Source of the DNA: Strongyloides papillosus | Lineage: Eukaryota > Nematoda > Chromadorea > Rhabditida > Strongyloididae | Reading direction: 5' to 3' | NCBI GenBank assembly: GCA_005656395.1 | Contig: SRSI01000060.1 | Location: 62,001 to 126,000 of the forward strand | Length of the DNA stretch: 64,000 bases | In this document: piece by piece, positions 47,943 to 58,796 of the stretch | How positions within the stretch are numbered: the stretch's first letter is position 1 | How the letters are laid out: each line of letters starts with the position of its first letter | Position numbers and translations under genes: made by a program | Notes under the pieces: model-generated | The model's database searches: none | Seen by the model: the letters and a program-made list of their open reading frames with translations, nothing else | What the model was told of the DNA's origin: nothing

Positions 47943-49490
47943 TTACACTTTACTACCTAATTGCATTGTGTTTGGATTGTACTTTTCTTTTCTTTTTCTT
48001 AAGTTACTGATCGTTGTTGATAGTAATTTGGCTTTTTCATTTAAACATGGCAGGAATAGTGTTAATGTTTTCAATAACACCCAGAAGAAGAAAAGTACAA
48101 TAGAAAAAATTATTTTGAATGAAAATCCAATAGCATCCAAAACTTTATCCAATTCAAATGTCTTAAAATAAATATAGCCAACAACCAATGCTATTGTAGT
48201 TCCAAATACAAACAGAAATACAGCTCCAATACAAATGTAAAATTTGTATTTCTGTAATGTGTGTCCAAACCATCCAGTAGACAATCTTGCAAATACATAG
48301 CTAACTCTTTCCATAAAAGCATTTGTTGTTGAATCATACAAATCCATTTCAGCTTTATGGTATGGACTTTTTAAATTCTTTATACTAAATAAACTGCTGC
48401 ATGATCTTTTTGATGAATAATGGGACAGGTAATTCTTCCTATCCGCAAACATAAGGGACCCATCATTCACAACAACTGGCATTTTCTCATAGCATATTTC
48501 ATCTAATTTGAAATCCGAATGGATTTCTTTTGGTATCTCTTGTTTACAAACGTGAACAAGATAAAGTTCTCTGTATTCAAATTCCTCAGCAATAATGTCC
48601 TTTCTATCCAAGTATTTCCTAATTATTTTGCTTGGGGTGTTGTTTTCAGCAAATATTTTTTGTTTTTCATTTTTTCTTCTGCATGATTCTTTGTAATTTA
48701 CCCTTGCCATCTCTTGAATTTTTTCCTTTATAATTTTTGATCCTTGGCGTACAGTGTTTTCATCGTTTGTTAGTTCAAAATTTGTGATTTCTTTGAAATA
48801 GTCCTCCAAGTTTTTGTAACTTACATATTTCTTGGATTTTTTTGATTTGAAAAGAGATTTGATTCTTCCAAAAAATCCCTCTGATTCTTCCTTTATATCG
48901 TAATATTCCTTCAATTTGTGCTTTCCATTTAAGCTTTTGGAAAGAAGAAAAGCTTGAGTGGCTGCCAACAATGCTTCATCACTCAAGTGGTCGTAATCGT
49001 CTCCAACGACAAACTCCAAAAACGACTTCTCAAAAGCTTCGTGGATTGTGATGTTGTCAGACCAGTAATTGTCCCGCATGACATCAATGTAAATGTCGTA
49101 GTTAAATCTGTGAACTTTGATATCTCCTGATACACAAGGTGTTTGGTGCTTGTAACTCCCATCCAAATAATCCAAAAGAAGGTAGTCGTTGTTTCCTTCA
49201 GAGTCTTGAGCTGGTACCATAACATGATCCTTTGACACGAATACTATTTTGATCTCCCTTGAACATGTACCGTTGTTTCTATGGTAGCGTACAACGTTTT
49301 TCAGCTCCAGGTGCCATGATATGTTTTCCGTCATGTTGCAGCCTTCAGGTACTCTTAAGTCGAAACTATCATTCTCCTGATAGTTGTTGCAGTTGTAGAA
49401 GATTTCATTTTTCTGATTTCCAGTATCAGTAGCTAAAACCAGTTTGAAAAGTAGTATGAATGCTCCAGTAAGGTTGATTCTTGAAAACAT
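47943..49490 (-). CDS. predicted membrane glycoprotein inside the composite element
   Basis: Intact, intronless 515-residue frame starting with a signal peptide (LTGAFILLFKLVLATDTG). The ectodomain of about 380 residues has several N-glycosylation sequons (NDS, NMT, NIS, NGT, NIT) and scattered Cys. It carries a basic patch (IKSLFKSKKSKK) near residue 215 and helical, charged segments. Two long hydrophobic helices near the C terminus (FYICIGAVFLFVFGTTIALV and FSFKIIFSIVLFFFWVLLK) precede a basic tail. Topology is reminiscent of envelope-like or surface glycoproteins of mobile elements, but I recognise no family. It is divergent from the MULE gene; the second LTR element landed in the promoter between them. 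Its intact state contrasts with the decayed transposase. Confidence 0.7.
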   Translation of the reverse strand: MFSRINLTGAFILLFKLVLATDTGNQKNEIFYNCNNYQENDSFDLRVPEGCNMTENISWHLELKNVVRYHRNNGTCSREIKIVFVSKDHVMVPAQDSEGNNDYLLLDYLDGSYKHQTPCVSGDIKVHRFNYDIYIDVMRDNYWSDNITIHEAFEKSFLEFVVGDDYDHLSDEALLAATQAFLLSKSLNGKHKLKEYYDIKEESEGFFGRIKSLFKSKKSKKYVSYKNLEDYFKEITNFELTNDENTVRQGSKIIKEKIQEMARVNYKESCRRKNEKQKIFAENNTPSKIIRKYLDRKDIIAEEFEYRELYLVHVCKQEIPKEIHSDFKLDEICYEKMPVVVNDGSLMFADRKNYLSHYSSKRSCSSLFSIKNLKSPYHKAEMDLYDSTTNAFMERVSYVFARLSTGWFGHTLQKYKFYICIGAVFLFVFGTTIALVVGYIYFKTFELDKVLDAIGFSFKIIFSIVLFFFWVLLKTLTLFLPCLNEKAKLLSTTISNLRKRKEKYNPNTMQLGSKV

Positions 49491-49559
49491 TTTGAAGTTG
49501 ATTTAATTGATTTGTTGCAATTAATAAGTGGTAATAATACCATTTATTTTTTTCCTTAT

Positions 49560-49564
49560 ATACC
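49560..49564. repeat. target-site duplication ATACC (left)
   Basis: ATACC abuts the left LTR and recurs at 54272-54276. Confidence 0.88.
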
Positions 49565-49718
49565 TGTTGGAGAAATGTTCGTTTCTACTGTACCATTAAA
49601 TCATTTTTTATAATCATGATATTTTATTACACCATTTTTTATATAATCACATTATTTTATGTCATCTTTTGTACTAATTTATATGTTATTTATAGAGTTA
49701 ATAAACCATTATCCATCA
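49565..49718 (+). repeat. 5' LTR of the second Ty3-type element
   Basis: 154 bp, TGTTGG...ATCCATCA, identical by eye to 54118-54271. Very short for an LTR; contains AATAAA near its end. The A of the gag start codon is its last base. Confidence 0.93.
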
Positions 49719-52700
49719 TGGAGCCCTCCATAAATGACCTTCTAACATGGTATTGGCAAATAGAACTCAAAAGCAAGCGATGTCCTTCTGAGAAAAAGAG
49801 GAGAGAACTCATTCTTGAAAGCATACCGGACGAGTTACTTGAGGATTACAGTGCAGATGATTTAGATGAAAAAGACTCTAGTGCACTGTTACATGTAGCG
49901 TCACAGTTCGTTAAACGGAAATGGTTGTTGGAACCTTTAAACAAGAGATTTGAAATGATTGGTCAAAACATCACCATCTCTACCCGCACCAACCCCTATA
50001 CTTATGCGTTAAAGAAAATAAAAAACTCTGCTGAACTTCTCGGATTTGACGATGATGTTGATAACATGGTCATCCAACGCTTTATCAATCTATTACCAAG
50101 AGGAGTTGTAGGAAAGGAGAACTTGATTCAACCACGTGACATGATCCTAACCAATTGGCTGACATATGCTGAAAAATTAGATGAAAATCACTCCAGGTTT
50201 AAACAAGTCGCCAGTGCTGCTACAACCACCACCAAGTCCCATATCGTGAAGATGAAGGAAATAATGCTACCAAAGACAGAAGCTAAAAGTGATGGTAAAG
50301 CTGAAGTCAAAACAGAAGTCAAATCTGAAGTCAAATCTGATACAAAACAAAATCGCTTTTCTATGGGAAATCCCAATGGAGCAACAAAAAAATTTTTTAT
50401 TCATGAGAAAGAATCTGATGATGTTAGTGCTACTTTAATAATAGATTCAGGATCATCTCACTCATACCTATGCAGCAACACTTTTGATAAATTATCGGAT
50501 GATACAAAGAAAATGCTAGAGAAGAATGATGTTCATGAAGTTGAAGTTGGTGATAATCGCATTAAAACAAAGACGTTTGGTTCTATTTTATTAAATATTT
50601 CCATTCCTTTCGTTGATGCTTTTAATATCCCAATAAAATTTTTCTTAATAAAAAATTGTAATCATAATTTTTTATCTCTTGATGAATCTGCGAAATTACA
50701 TGCTTTGTCAAAATTAGAAACCGAACGATTAGAAGCTATAGATGTTGAAAAGAAGTCAAACATTAGTGATAAAGTACCAACAAAAATTAAGAATAAACTT
50801 GATAAATTGGTATATTTAACAAATGATGATTACTCGAGACCGCCAACATCGGTACATACAATTCGCGTAAGTGATGATTACAACCCACAGCAACTCAGAC
50901 CGATTCCCACTCCACCCAGATATCGCCAGTTTTTGGAAGATTTTCTAAATAAAGAAGTAGAGAAAGGTTTTCTGAAAAAAGTGGATAAAATTACTCCCGA
51001 GATGGAAATTTCACGAGCTCGTATTGTACATTCTAATGAAAATAAAGATCCAAGATTAGTGGTCATGCCTATGCACATAAATAAATATATCATATGTGAG
51101 CAAGAACAAACTGGTCTTACACAAAAACAAATACGTGAAGGAGGTGTCAGTTTATATAAAACTGTCATGGACCTTAAATCTGCTTATAAAATGCAAGCAC
51201 TAGATGAACAATCCCAATTAAAATGCATATTCACTACTGATATAGGAGTATTTCAACCTTTAAGGGTCAATTTTGGTTTTAAAGATAGCCCCTCGGCATT
51301 TTTAAAACATTTAAGAACACTCCTAGGTGATATACCATATGTTACTTGGTGGATGGATGATCTATATATATATGCACCTGAAAAAATTCATGAAGATATT
51401 GTATGCACTGTTCTAGAAAGATTAGAAAAAGCAAACATGAAAATTTCATTAGAGAAATGTCAATTCATGAAGAAAGAGGTAGAATATTTAAATATGGATA
51501 TGGATCATTATGTTATGCAATTACCCTTTAAAAAACGAATGCATTTTGCAAATTTAAAAGAACCTCGAAGTCTTAAAGAAATAAAAAATCTCATTCACAG
51601 CACTCAACACTGGAGCGCTTACATCCCTGAATTTTCAGATATAACTGCAAAATTCTATGAAAAAACCACTTTTTCCTTTGATGATGAAGACAAATTGAAT
51701 TTTAAAAAATTAGTTAATGCATTAGCAAACTGTATACCTATCCATTTTGTCAGAAATTCAAATGAAGAATTCCGAATTACTACCAAAGTTACAAGATATG
51801 CTTACTCCTATGCAATTGCACAAGGGAGGAGAATTTTTAATCTTGGTGGAAGAAAATTTAAAAACTATGAAACTAGATATTCCGAAGTTGAAAAAACTGC
51901 AGTAGCTATTAAAGAAGCACTGCTGGAAAATTCAAACACTATAAACGGTATGACAACTATTATAGAAATGGAAGATAGTTCCAAAAGAAAATTATTCAAA
52001 AATATTCCTGAAATGCAATTCATACAAAATCGCTTAATGAGAATAACTATGAACTTTGCATTCTTCAATCTTATATTTCAACCTCCTTCCGAACTAAACA
52101 TATTTACTCAATTGTTAATGGATACTGTTCCGGAGATAGAGGATGATAAAATTAATGAATATAATTTATTTATTATGAATATGAATGATGAAAAAACAAT
52201 TGTAGGATTTCAATTAAATTTAAATGATGAAGAGTTACTCAATAGTTATAAAGATGATATCATCTGTAAACAATTGATTGATAAATGTAAAAAGCAACTT
52301 ACCTTAAAAGATGAAATGAAATTACCAAAACTTTTATTAGATAATGAATGGAAACTTGATAATAATATTATCAAAACTAAAGATGGTAAAATTTACATTC
52401 CACTTCAATTAAGACATAAAATATTGCAATTTTTACACAAATATCATAACTCTGATACCACCATGATCAGAACTGCACAACAATCTATAATTTACGAGAA
52501 CATGACATCTGACATAAAACGCCTTTATGATGACTGTAAAACTTGTCAAAAATTTAAACGTAATAAGAACTACAAAATTACATCGTGGCCACAAACACAG
52601 AGAGCGTTAGAGCGTGTCCATATTGATCATTTTAAAATAAAAGACAAGTGGATATTACTCATTGTTGACGCGTATTCCAATCATTTGCATTTATCTGTTT

Positions 52701-54088
52701 GCAAAGATCAGAAAGCCGAAACAATCATTCAACAACTCACTGAATACTGTGGACTATATGGTGTTCCTACAATCATCGCTTCGGACAACTATAGATCATT
52801 TAATGGAAATGAACTTAGTAAATTTGCCGAAGATAATTTCATTTTATTGATGTCGTCAATTCCATATTCATCTTATACAAATGGTCAAGCTGAAAAATAC
52901 GTTGACTATGCTAAACGTCAAATTGTTAAATTCATGGATAATAATCATTCATTAAAAGAAGCGATAAAATTTACCATGATGGCAAACAAAACATTGACCA
53001 ACAAAAATGGCATATCAGTTACAGAAGCTTTCTTCAACCAAACAATTAACAAACATGCAATCATCAATAAATATAGTCCACGGTTTATAGAGCTTAACAA
53101 AGATTGTAACTTCAAAATTAAACCATCCGACACGAACTGGACTGAACATGGCTTATGTTTAGGAAAAATCAATGAAAATCTTTTTATCATTAAGTGGCAG
53201 GATGAATATCACATTAGAAAAGCGGAACATGTTAATCTAATGGGAGATTCAAGGGAGGAGAGACCACATGAAGAAAAAGATTCACTATTAACAAAAGTAA
53301 ATGTTCCAACAGCCGAAAAAATTGAAACATTAATATATAAAAAAGAACCAGAATCCCCAACAGCAACTTTACTCGACGACAACTCATATGAAGATGTCAA
53401 AGATGAAGATTGGGACGAGGTAAACAACTTAATACTACAATTAGAAAAATCATTTAACGAAGAAAACAACCCAATACAACTAGAACTTGAACAACAGAAA
53501 TACATATCAAACGTAAATCCTGATTTTGAAACTGAAGAAGAGTGGCAAGAATATTTAAACAAGAATCCACAATTCAAAAATAGTCACATATTCATGGACG
53601 GTTCAAAAGAAAATGGTGCAGGATGTGGCATTATCCTAAAATGTTCAGAAAACAAACATTATTACATTGGCATCAAACTACATCATCGAATGTCATCTAA
53701 CCATTGTGAACTGCAAGCATTGTTATATAGTATCAAAGCATTAGGAGTAAATGGATCAAAAGTACCTATAGTCTTTGTAACGGATTCAGCTTACGTTGCT
53801 TCAATGATAAACTTAGGGTGGAACTCAACAACATTCACAAGTAACAAAGAAGTAAAAAAATATGCTGATACCTGGAAATCTATAAAGAAACAATGGCAAC
53901 CACATTACCAAATCAAACATTGTAGAGGACACAAAAAAATTACTTTAAATGAAGCTGCTGATATTCTGGCAAAATTAGCAGCAAATAACAAAATAGAACA
54001 TAAATTATTCATAATTGAAACAAACAACTCACAGGAAGTTTTAGATGAATTAAAATTGTTATCTCAAAATTCCCAGCCTGAAGAATAA
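49718..54088 (+). CDS. Gag-Pol polyprotein with degenerate RNase H and an extra RNase H after integrase
   Basis: Start taken at MEPSINDLL (49718), at the LTR edge; the frame also stays open back through the LTR. Domains: Gag without a zinc knuckle, ending in a Lys/Glu/Val repeat (~190-210); protease LIIDSGSSHSYL near 241; reverse transcriptase with WMDD in place of YMDD/YIDD near 544; a Ty3-type RNase H region at about 675-800 in which the TDAS and EKE positions read TTKVT and VEKTA. Integrase follows, with a His/Cys finger (LHKYHNS, CKTCQ, ~905-948) and D,D,E in HIDHFK (~969), ASDNYRSF (~1022) and GQAEKYV (~1058). A complete RNase HI-like domain comes last: FMDGS (~1292), NHCELQAL (~1331), VTDSAYV (~1354), HCRGH (~1400), NEAADILAK (~1413). 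Other retroelements are known to acquire extra RNase H copies, but normally before integrase. Confidence 0.92.
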   Translation: MEPSINDLLTWYWQIELKSKRCPSEKKRRELILESIPDELLEDYSADDLDEKDSSALLHVASQFVKRKWLLEPLNKRFEMIGQNITISTRTNPYTYALKKIKNSAELLGFDDDVDNMVIQRFINLLPRGVVGKENLIQPRDMILTNWLTYAEKLDENHSRFKQVASAATTTTKSHIVKMKEIMLPKTEAKSDGKAEVKTEVKSEVKSDTKQNRFSMGNPNGATKKFFIHEKESDDVSATLIIDSGSSHSYLCSNTFDKLSDDTKKMLEKNDVHEVEVGDNRIKTKTFGSILLNISIPFVDAFNIPIKFFLIKNCNHNFLSLDESAKLHALSKLETERLEAIDVEKKSNISDKVPTKIKNKLDKLVYLTNDDYSRPPTSVHTIRVSDDYNPQQLRPIPTPPRYRQFLEDFLNKEVEKGFLKKVDKITPEMEISRARIVHSNENKDPRLVVMPMHINKYIICEQEQTGLTQKQIREGGVSLYKTVMDLKSAYKMQALDEQSQLKCIFTTDIGVFQPLRVNFGFKDSPSAFLKHLRTLLGDIPYVTWWMDDLYIYAPEKIHEDIVCTVLERLEKANMKISLEKCQFMKKEVEYLNMDMDHYVMQLPFKKRMHFANLKEPRSLKEIKNLIHSTQHWSAYIPEFSDITAKFYEKTTFSFDDEDKLNFKKLVNALANCIPIHFVRNSNEEFRITTKVTRYAYSYAIAQGRRIFNLGGRKFKNYETRYSEVEKTAVAIKEALLENSNTINGMTTIIEMEDSSKRKLFKNIPEMQFIQNRLMRITMNFAFFNLIFQPPSELNIFTQLLMDTVPEIEDDKINEYNLFIMNMNDEKTIVGFQLNLNDEELLNSYKDDIICKQLIDKCKKQLTLKDEMKLPKLLLDNEWKLDNNIIKTKDGKIYIPLQLRHKILQFLHKYHNSDTTMIRTAQQSIIYENMTSDIKRLYDDCKTCQKFKRNKNYKITSWPQTQRALERVHIDHFKIKDKWILLIVDAYSNHLHLSVCKDQKAETIIQQLTEYCGLYGVPTIIASDNYRSFNGNELSKFAEDNFILLMSSIPYSSYTNGQAEKYVDYAKRQIVKFMDNNHSLKEAIKFTMMANKTLTNKNGISVTEAFFNQTINKHAIINKYSPRFIELNKDCNFKIKPSDTNWTEHGLCLGKINENLFIIKWQDEYHIRKAEHVNLMGDSREERPHEEKDSLLTKVNVPTAEKIETLIYKKEPESPTATLLDDNSYEDVKDEDWDEVNNLILQLEKSFNEENNPIQLELEQQKYISNVNPDFETEEEWQEYLNKNPQFKNSHIFMDGSKENGAGCGIILKCSENKHYYIGIKLHHRMSSNHCELQALLYSIKALGVNGSKVPIVFVTDSAYVASMINLGWNSTTFTSNKEVKKYADTWKSIKKQWQPHYQIKHCRGHKKITLNEAADILAKLAANNKIEHKLFIIETNNSQEVLDELKLLSQNSQPEE

Positions 54089-54117
54089 TTTGAAATTAAT
54101 TTTAAATTCAAGGGAGG

Positions 54118-54271
54118 TGTTGGAGAAATGTTCGTTTCTACTGTACCATTAAATCATTTTTTATAATCATGATATTTTATTACACCATTTTTTATATAAT
54201 CACATTATTTTATGTCATCTTTTGTACTAATTTATATGTTATTTATAGAGTTAATAAACCATTATCCATCA
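54118..54271 (+). repeat. 3' LTR of the second Ty3-type element
   Basis: Direct repeat of 49565-49718, preceded by the polypurine tract. Confidence 0.93.
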
Positions 54272-54276
54272 ATACC
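54272..54276. repeat. target-site duplication ATACC (right)
   Basis: Matches 49560-49564. Confidence 0.88.
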
Positions 54277-54687
54277 ATTAATTGTTTTAAAATTAAATGC
54301 CATTCGTTTTATTTTTTTGTTAAAATGTTAGATCCACTTTTACTCCCAGCAATGCCAAAATCAAAATTACAGTGATAAAATGTTTATTAGACGTCTATAA
54401 CTTTTGCTAAAGGTTTGTTTTATTAATTAGTGAAAATAACTACAAAACAATCTTATTTATCGCACCATCATGCTTTTATGTTTTAAGATTATGCTTCAAA
54501 CAAACTTTAAGATAGATAATAATCTTTATTACTAATTGTTTTGTTTATAAACAAAATTGTATATAAATATGAAGAATGAACAATATGAATTAACCAAAAT
54601 TATTGTCAATTTTTTACAAAATTATTTTAATTTTTCTTTATTTTCAGAACTCATGATCTCGTGTATCATTATCAACAAAACTCAACA
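54277..54687. other. leader/promoter of the MULE gene
   Basis: AT-rich. With 49491-49559 it formed the promoter region between the divergent glycoprotein and transposase genes before the retrotransposon inserted. A TTTTCAG acceptor at about 54641-54648 lies 40 bp before the ATG. Confidence 0.4.
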
Positions 54688-57600
54688 ATGGCTCCAAAAG
54701 TAAGTAATTTTATTTAAATTTTAATATTTTTTTTAGGTTAGCAAAATCTACATCAAGGAAATTCTTTCATTCCCATTGAAAAATATCAGTGAAGATTTTG
54801 GGACTGGAAATTTAATCAATCAAAAATTAAGTATGGAATTTGTAGAAAACGAAGAGAAACACAAGTAACTCAAAATATTTTCCGACCTAGAAGTTTATGG
54901 AGAAAAAGGAAAAAATCTTAAAGACCTTCTCAGTTCATATATGTTCAAAGATGCAAAAAAAGAAACAAAAAAACTAGAAGAAAAATTGGCTGAGGTAAAA
55001 AGGAATATCAATTCAGACCTCCAATTTGACCAACAATACCACAATACTTTTTATGAAGAATACTGCTTATCAATTTATTTGAGTATTGTGGTAATGTTGG
55101 TCAAACCATTTGAAATACCAACAAATATTTTGTTGCTAATGATTCAATCAAGTAAAATAACTAAAGAAAAAATTAAGAAATAGCCGGTCTTTTATGTTAG
55201 TATGGACGAAAATGGTTACTACCAAATTGTAAAAAGGGCAACATTTGCAACCAGAGGAAAACTTGAAAACTTCCTCAATTTCAATGTCAATCAACTTTAC
55301 AGTGACTTAGGTAACAGCAAAATAGAAAACAAAATGAAATTCACACGTTACCTAAATCCTCCATATTCAAAAAATGATTGGGATTTGAAAAAGGAGGTTG
55401 CTATGCTAATTGGACACTACATTGGAATTCATGCTCATGTAAAAGAGCCAAGATCCAAACAAAGAATCAAAGGAATTGATTCTAAAACAAGATGTATTAT
55501 AGAAGAGGCATATGAAAATAACGAAATTGGAGGAGATGAAAACATTTTGGGTCTATTTTGTAAATATTTCTTTCCCAAATCCTCGAAAAATGGCATGCTA
55601 CTTTTGGTTCACGTTTTGAGGCAAAAATTGGATTATTATAAAATATTAAACCCTTCAATTAGTCTTGATTTATCAACATATTTGGCTGCTGCATTTTTTT
55701 TTTAAAAGTGAACATCTGCATTTTCACCAACAATCACTTTATTTCATTGGGGAATATAATTAGTGCAAATGGCCACAATACAAATGATTCCGATCCAATC
55801 CTTGGAATCATGAAGAAAGAAAACAAATATTTTATAATTAACAAAACTAAAATGTCAGAAAAGAAAATTATAAGTAACCCAGCACCTCATTCAGCATTGG
55901 AAGAATTATGTTTCAAACATTTTAAAATTGTAAGTTTAATTTTTTAGTATATTAATTGTTAATAATTTTCAGGCACATCAAGAAAATAGAGAAGTTAATT
56001 ATGAAAATATAGCCACTGAAGCGATAGTAATAAATAACAAATTAAAGACTACCGAAGTAACCAAATTCGCAAATTTACTTTTTACAAGTACAATTGAGGA
56101 CACAAACAATCATGAAAAGGAAAGATATCAGTAAGTTTATTAGTTATATGGTGATATAATATGTTTTTTAGAAAGTACTGCAAGATAATTAATAATCCTG
56201 ATAAATGTGTCGATTTCTTCAATGAGCATAATGTTACTGATGACCACATTGAAGAGAATGTGAAAGTTAATTACAGAACATTATCTAGAAAAGAACATAA
56301 AAGACCATTTTCGGCAATTTCTCAGAATGTGGATAACATAGACAGCAGTGATAGCGAATACGACTCTGAAAATGATATCAATTGCGATCGAAACAGTGAT
56401 ATATCGTTTGTTTCTGAACAATTTAGCATTTTAGAAGTCGAAAGTATTAATGATATGGAAGAAGACAGCGATTTTGAATGTGATGAGGAGTTTGAAGATG
56501 AATCTGAAGATGAAAGTGAATCTGAAGATGAAAGTGAATTTGAAGATGAAAGTGATTCTGATGTAGACATGGAAGAATATGAGGGAATCATTGAAATAAA
56601 GAAAAACAGATTTGTTGTATGGCATCCCACAAAGTTAGCAAGAGATGTTATAATAAAAAATATACCAGAAAATGCCTCAGAAATATACAATCAGACAGTA
56701 ATCAACATTAATTGGAAGTCCTTAATAAAACAATCTTATGAATTAGATTCTGAGACCCCATCTAATTACGTAGTATTTAAAAGAATTGTTTATAAAGTTT
56801 GGGAGGAAGAATTAGAAAGAGTTAATAAAGAAAAGGATAGCATGATAAAGAAAATATCATTTGATGTAGATGGCTATCGTCATTTGAAAGATAATGGATC
56901 AGAAATAATTGGATTGATATCAAAAAGACATTACAATGAGCAAATTATAAAAAAAGTGGATGTGTTAGCAGAATCAATTGATACAAATGTCTATATCTAT
57001 AAATTCCAAAAAGAGATAGTTAAAGATAATGTAACTATGCATTATTATAGATGCAAATCATGCAAAGAAATAGAAGATAAATTGGCTCAAGCGAGAAAAA
57101 AAGGAATTCAAATAAATGACGCTGATGCAAATGAAAAAAGTGCAACATTAATCAGGAAATACAATAATGAAACACTTATTGAAGAAAATTCAGGATTTAA
57201 TAAATTCCATAGAAAACATTGTCGACCTTATACAATGTATAAAGTATTAGCAGATCAATTTGCAAAAAAAGTAAAAGAAATAGTATCAACAGGACTAACA
57301 AATTTTGACTCTGCTTATGAAATTATGAGGTACAGCAGTATTTGTTTGGCAACTCTACATAATACCTAATACCATAATATAATGGTTGAAGTACTAAAAA
57401 TTACCACATTAAGAGAAGAGTGTCAAAGAATAAATGAATTTAAAAGCAAAAATAGAATAGAATTTATTGAATCTATCAAATACACTATCAATTCTGAAAA
57501 TAATACAAAAGAAAAGCTCTTAAGATATAAAAAAGATAGTGTTTCCAACATGGGATTAAAAGATATTATTGTAGAAAATGACTACATGATATTTGCAGCT

Positions 57601-58680
57601 CCATTGCAATATATTATGTCAGCTGAATGTGATATCTGGATGGCTGATGGTTGTCATTCATTGCTAGATAGAAAGCAATATGAACAAGTATATACAATTC
57701 ATGGTAATTTTAAGAAAGTCGACAGAAACAATAAGGTAAGGGTCAAATTCTTATCCTTATTCTCAATATATATGAAGAATAAATCAATGGCACTATATAA
57801 TAAGCATTGGAAAAATTATTCAATATTTTACATAATGAATATAACTTGAAACTCAATGTAAAAACATTCTTGATTGACAAAGAAAAGGCAGCATATGAAG
57901 CTTTTAAATACTCTTTCAAAAAATGGAAATATAAGGTCAACATTGAATTTTGCTATTACCATTATACAAGTAATTTATTCAAAAAATTGAATAATTTGGG
58001 ATTAAATGGATACTACCTGGGATTGAAAAAGCAAAAAAACAATTTCTATTCACTGATGAAGAGATATTTTAATTTACCACATTTAAAGGAATCAACAATG
58101 GTGGATGTACACAAAAGATGTGGTGAAGAAATAAATAATGAAGTGGAAATCCTTATTAAAGAAGAACGTTCCCAAAAGAACAAAAAGAAAGTTAATGAAT
58201 TGTTAAATCTCCAAAGAAAAATTGAATTATTTTCACAGTACATCTTCAAAAATTGGTTAACATCTACAGAACAAAGAAAATTAATATGCAAATTTGGAAA
58301 GGATATCAGAACAACAAATGTATGTGAATCATTTCACACAGTATGCAAATTAAAAAAATGTTCAGATGTCTATACAGTTGAAAGATCATTTAAGAATATA
58401 AGGATACTCTTTGACAACATCGAAATTGAATTAAAAAGGCTCCATATGTCTAATAGAGATTTGCCAAATCAAAAATTTAAATACAGAGTAATTAATAAAA
58501 AAACTGCATAAATTACAAACATCATATAGTTTCAAAAACACGGACAACTGTATCAAATTTTTAGATGAAATAGGAAGCAAGATTTTTGTTGAAAAAGTTG
58601 TTGCTGATGAATTTGGAAACTATAGACATGAAGGTATTCAAGAAATATGTCAAGAAAGGAAGCACATATGGAAAAAGTGA
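54688..58680 (+). pseudogene. Mutator-like (MULE) transposase, decayed
   Basis: Exons start at 54688 (MAPK), 54737, 55973 and 56172, with short introns (GTAAGT...TTTTAG; 55930-55972; 56131-56171). The first 400 codons are unassigned. A very acidic Ser/Glu/Asp tract lies at 56340-56580, a C-x2-C (YYRCKSCKEIEDK) and a downstream KFHRKHC near 57050-57225. The DDE core follows: WMADGCHSLL (57640s), QVYTIHGNF, FLIDKEKAAYEAF (57870s), CYYHYTSNLF and TTNVCESFH (58320s), the MULE D-D-E pattern. Three in-frame stops (54866 TAA, 55181 TAG, 57367 TAA) and shifts at the T run ~55693-55702, near 57804 and at the A run 58497-58503 make it non-functional as read. The final frame continues to 58680 and then towards the protease gene. 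Confidence 0.72.
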
Positions 58681-58796
58681 TGTTAGATATGGGAAAAACA
58701 CTTTCACTTCACCTATTAAAAAAAAGTTGAAGAAACTAACCATATGAAGAGCTTTCGACTCCAAAACGTTCAAATTTAGATTGTGGACTAACAAGA

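Larger units (their letters stand above)
49565..54271 (+). mobile_element. recent Ty3-type LTR retrotransposon with a C-terminal second RNase H
   Basis: 4.7 kb with identical 154-bp LTRs, ATACC target duplication, polypurine tract (AAGGGAGG at 54110-54117) and one intact 1456-residue polyprotein. The interior starts TGGAGCCCTCCATAAATG (49719-49736), a TGG-starting primer-binding site that overlaps the gag start codon. It is inserted between the divergent glycoprotein and MULE genes. Confidence 0.94.

Noticed and set aside
54688..57369. Stop-codon reassignment or readthrough as explanation for in-frame stops
   Set aside because: Intact genes in the window terminate at TAA, TAG and TGA normally, and frameshifts also break the same gene.
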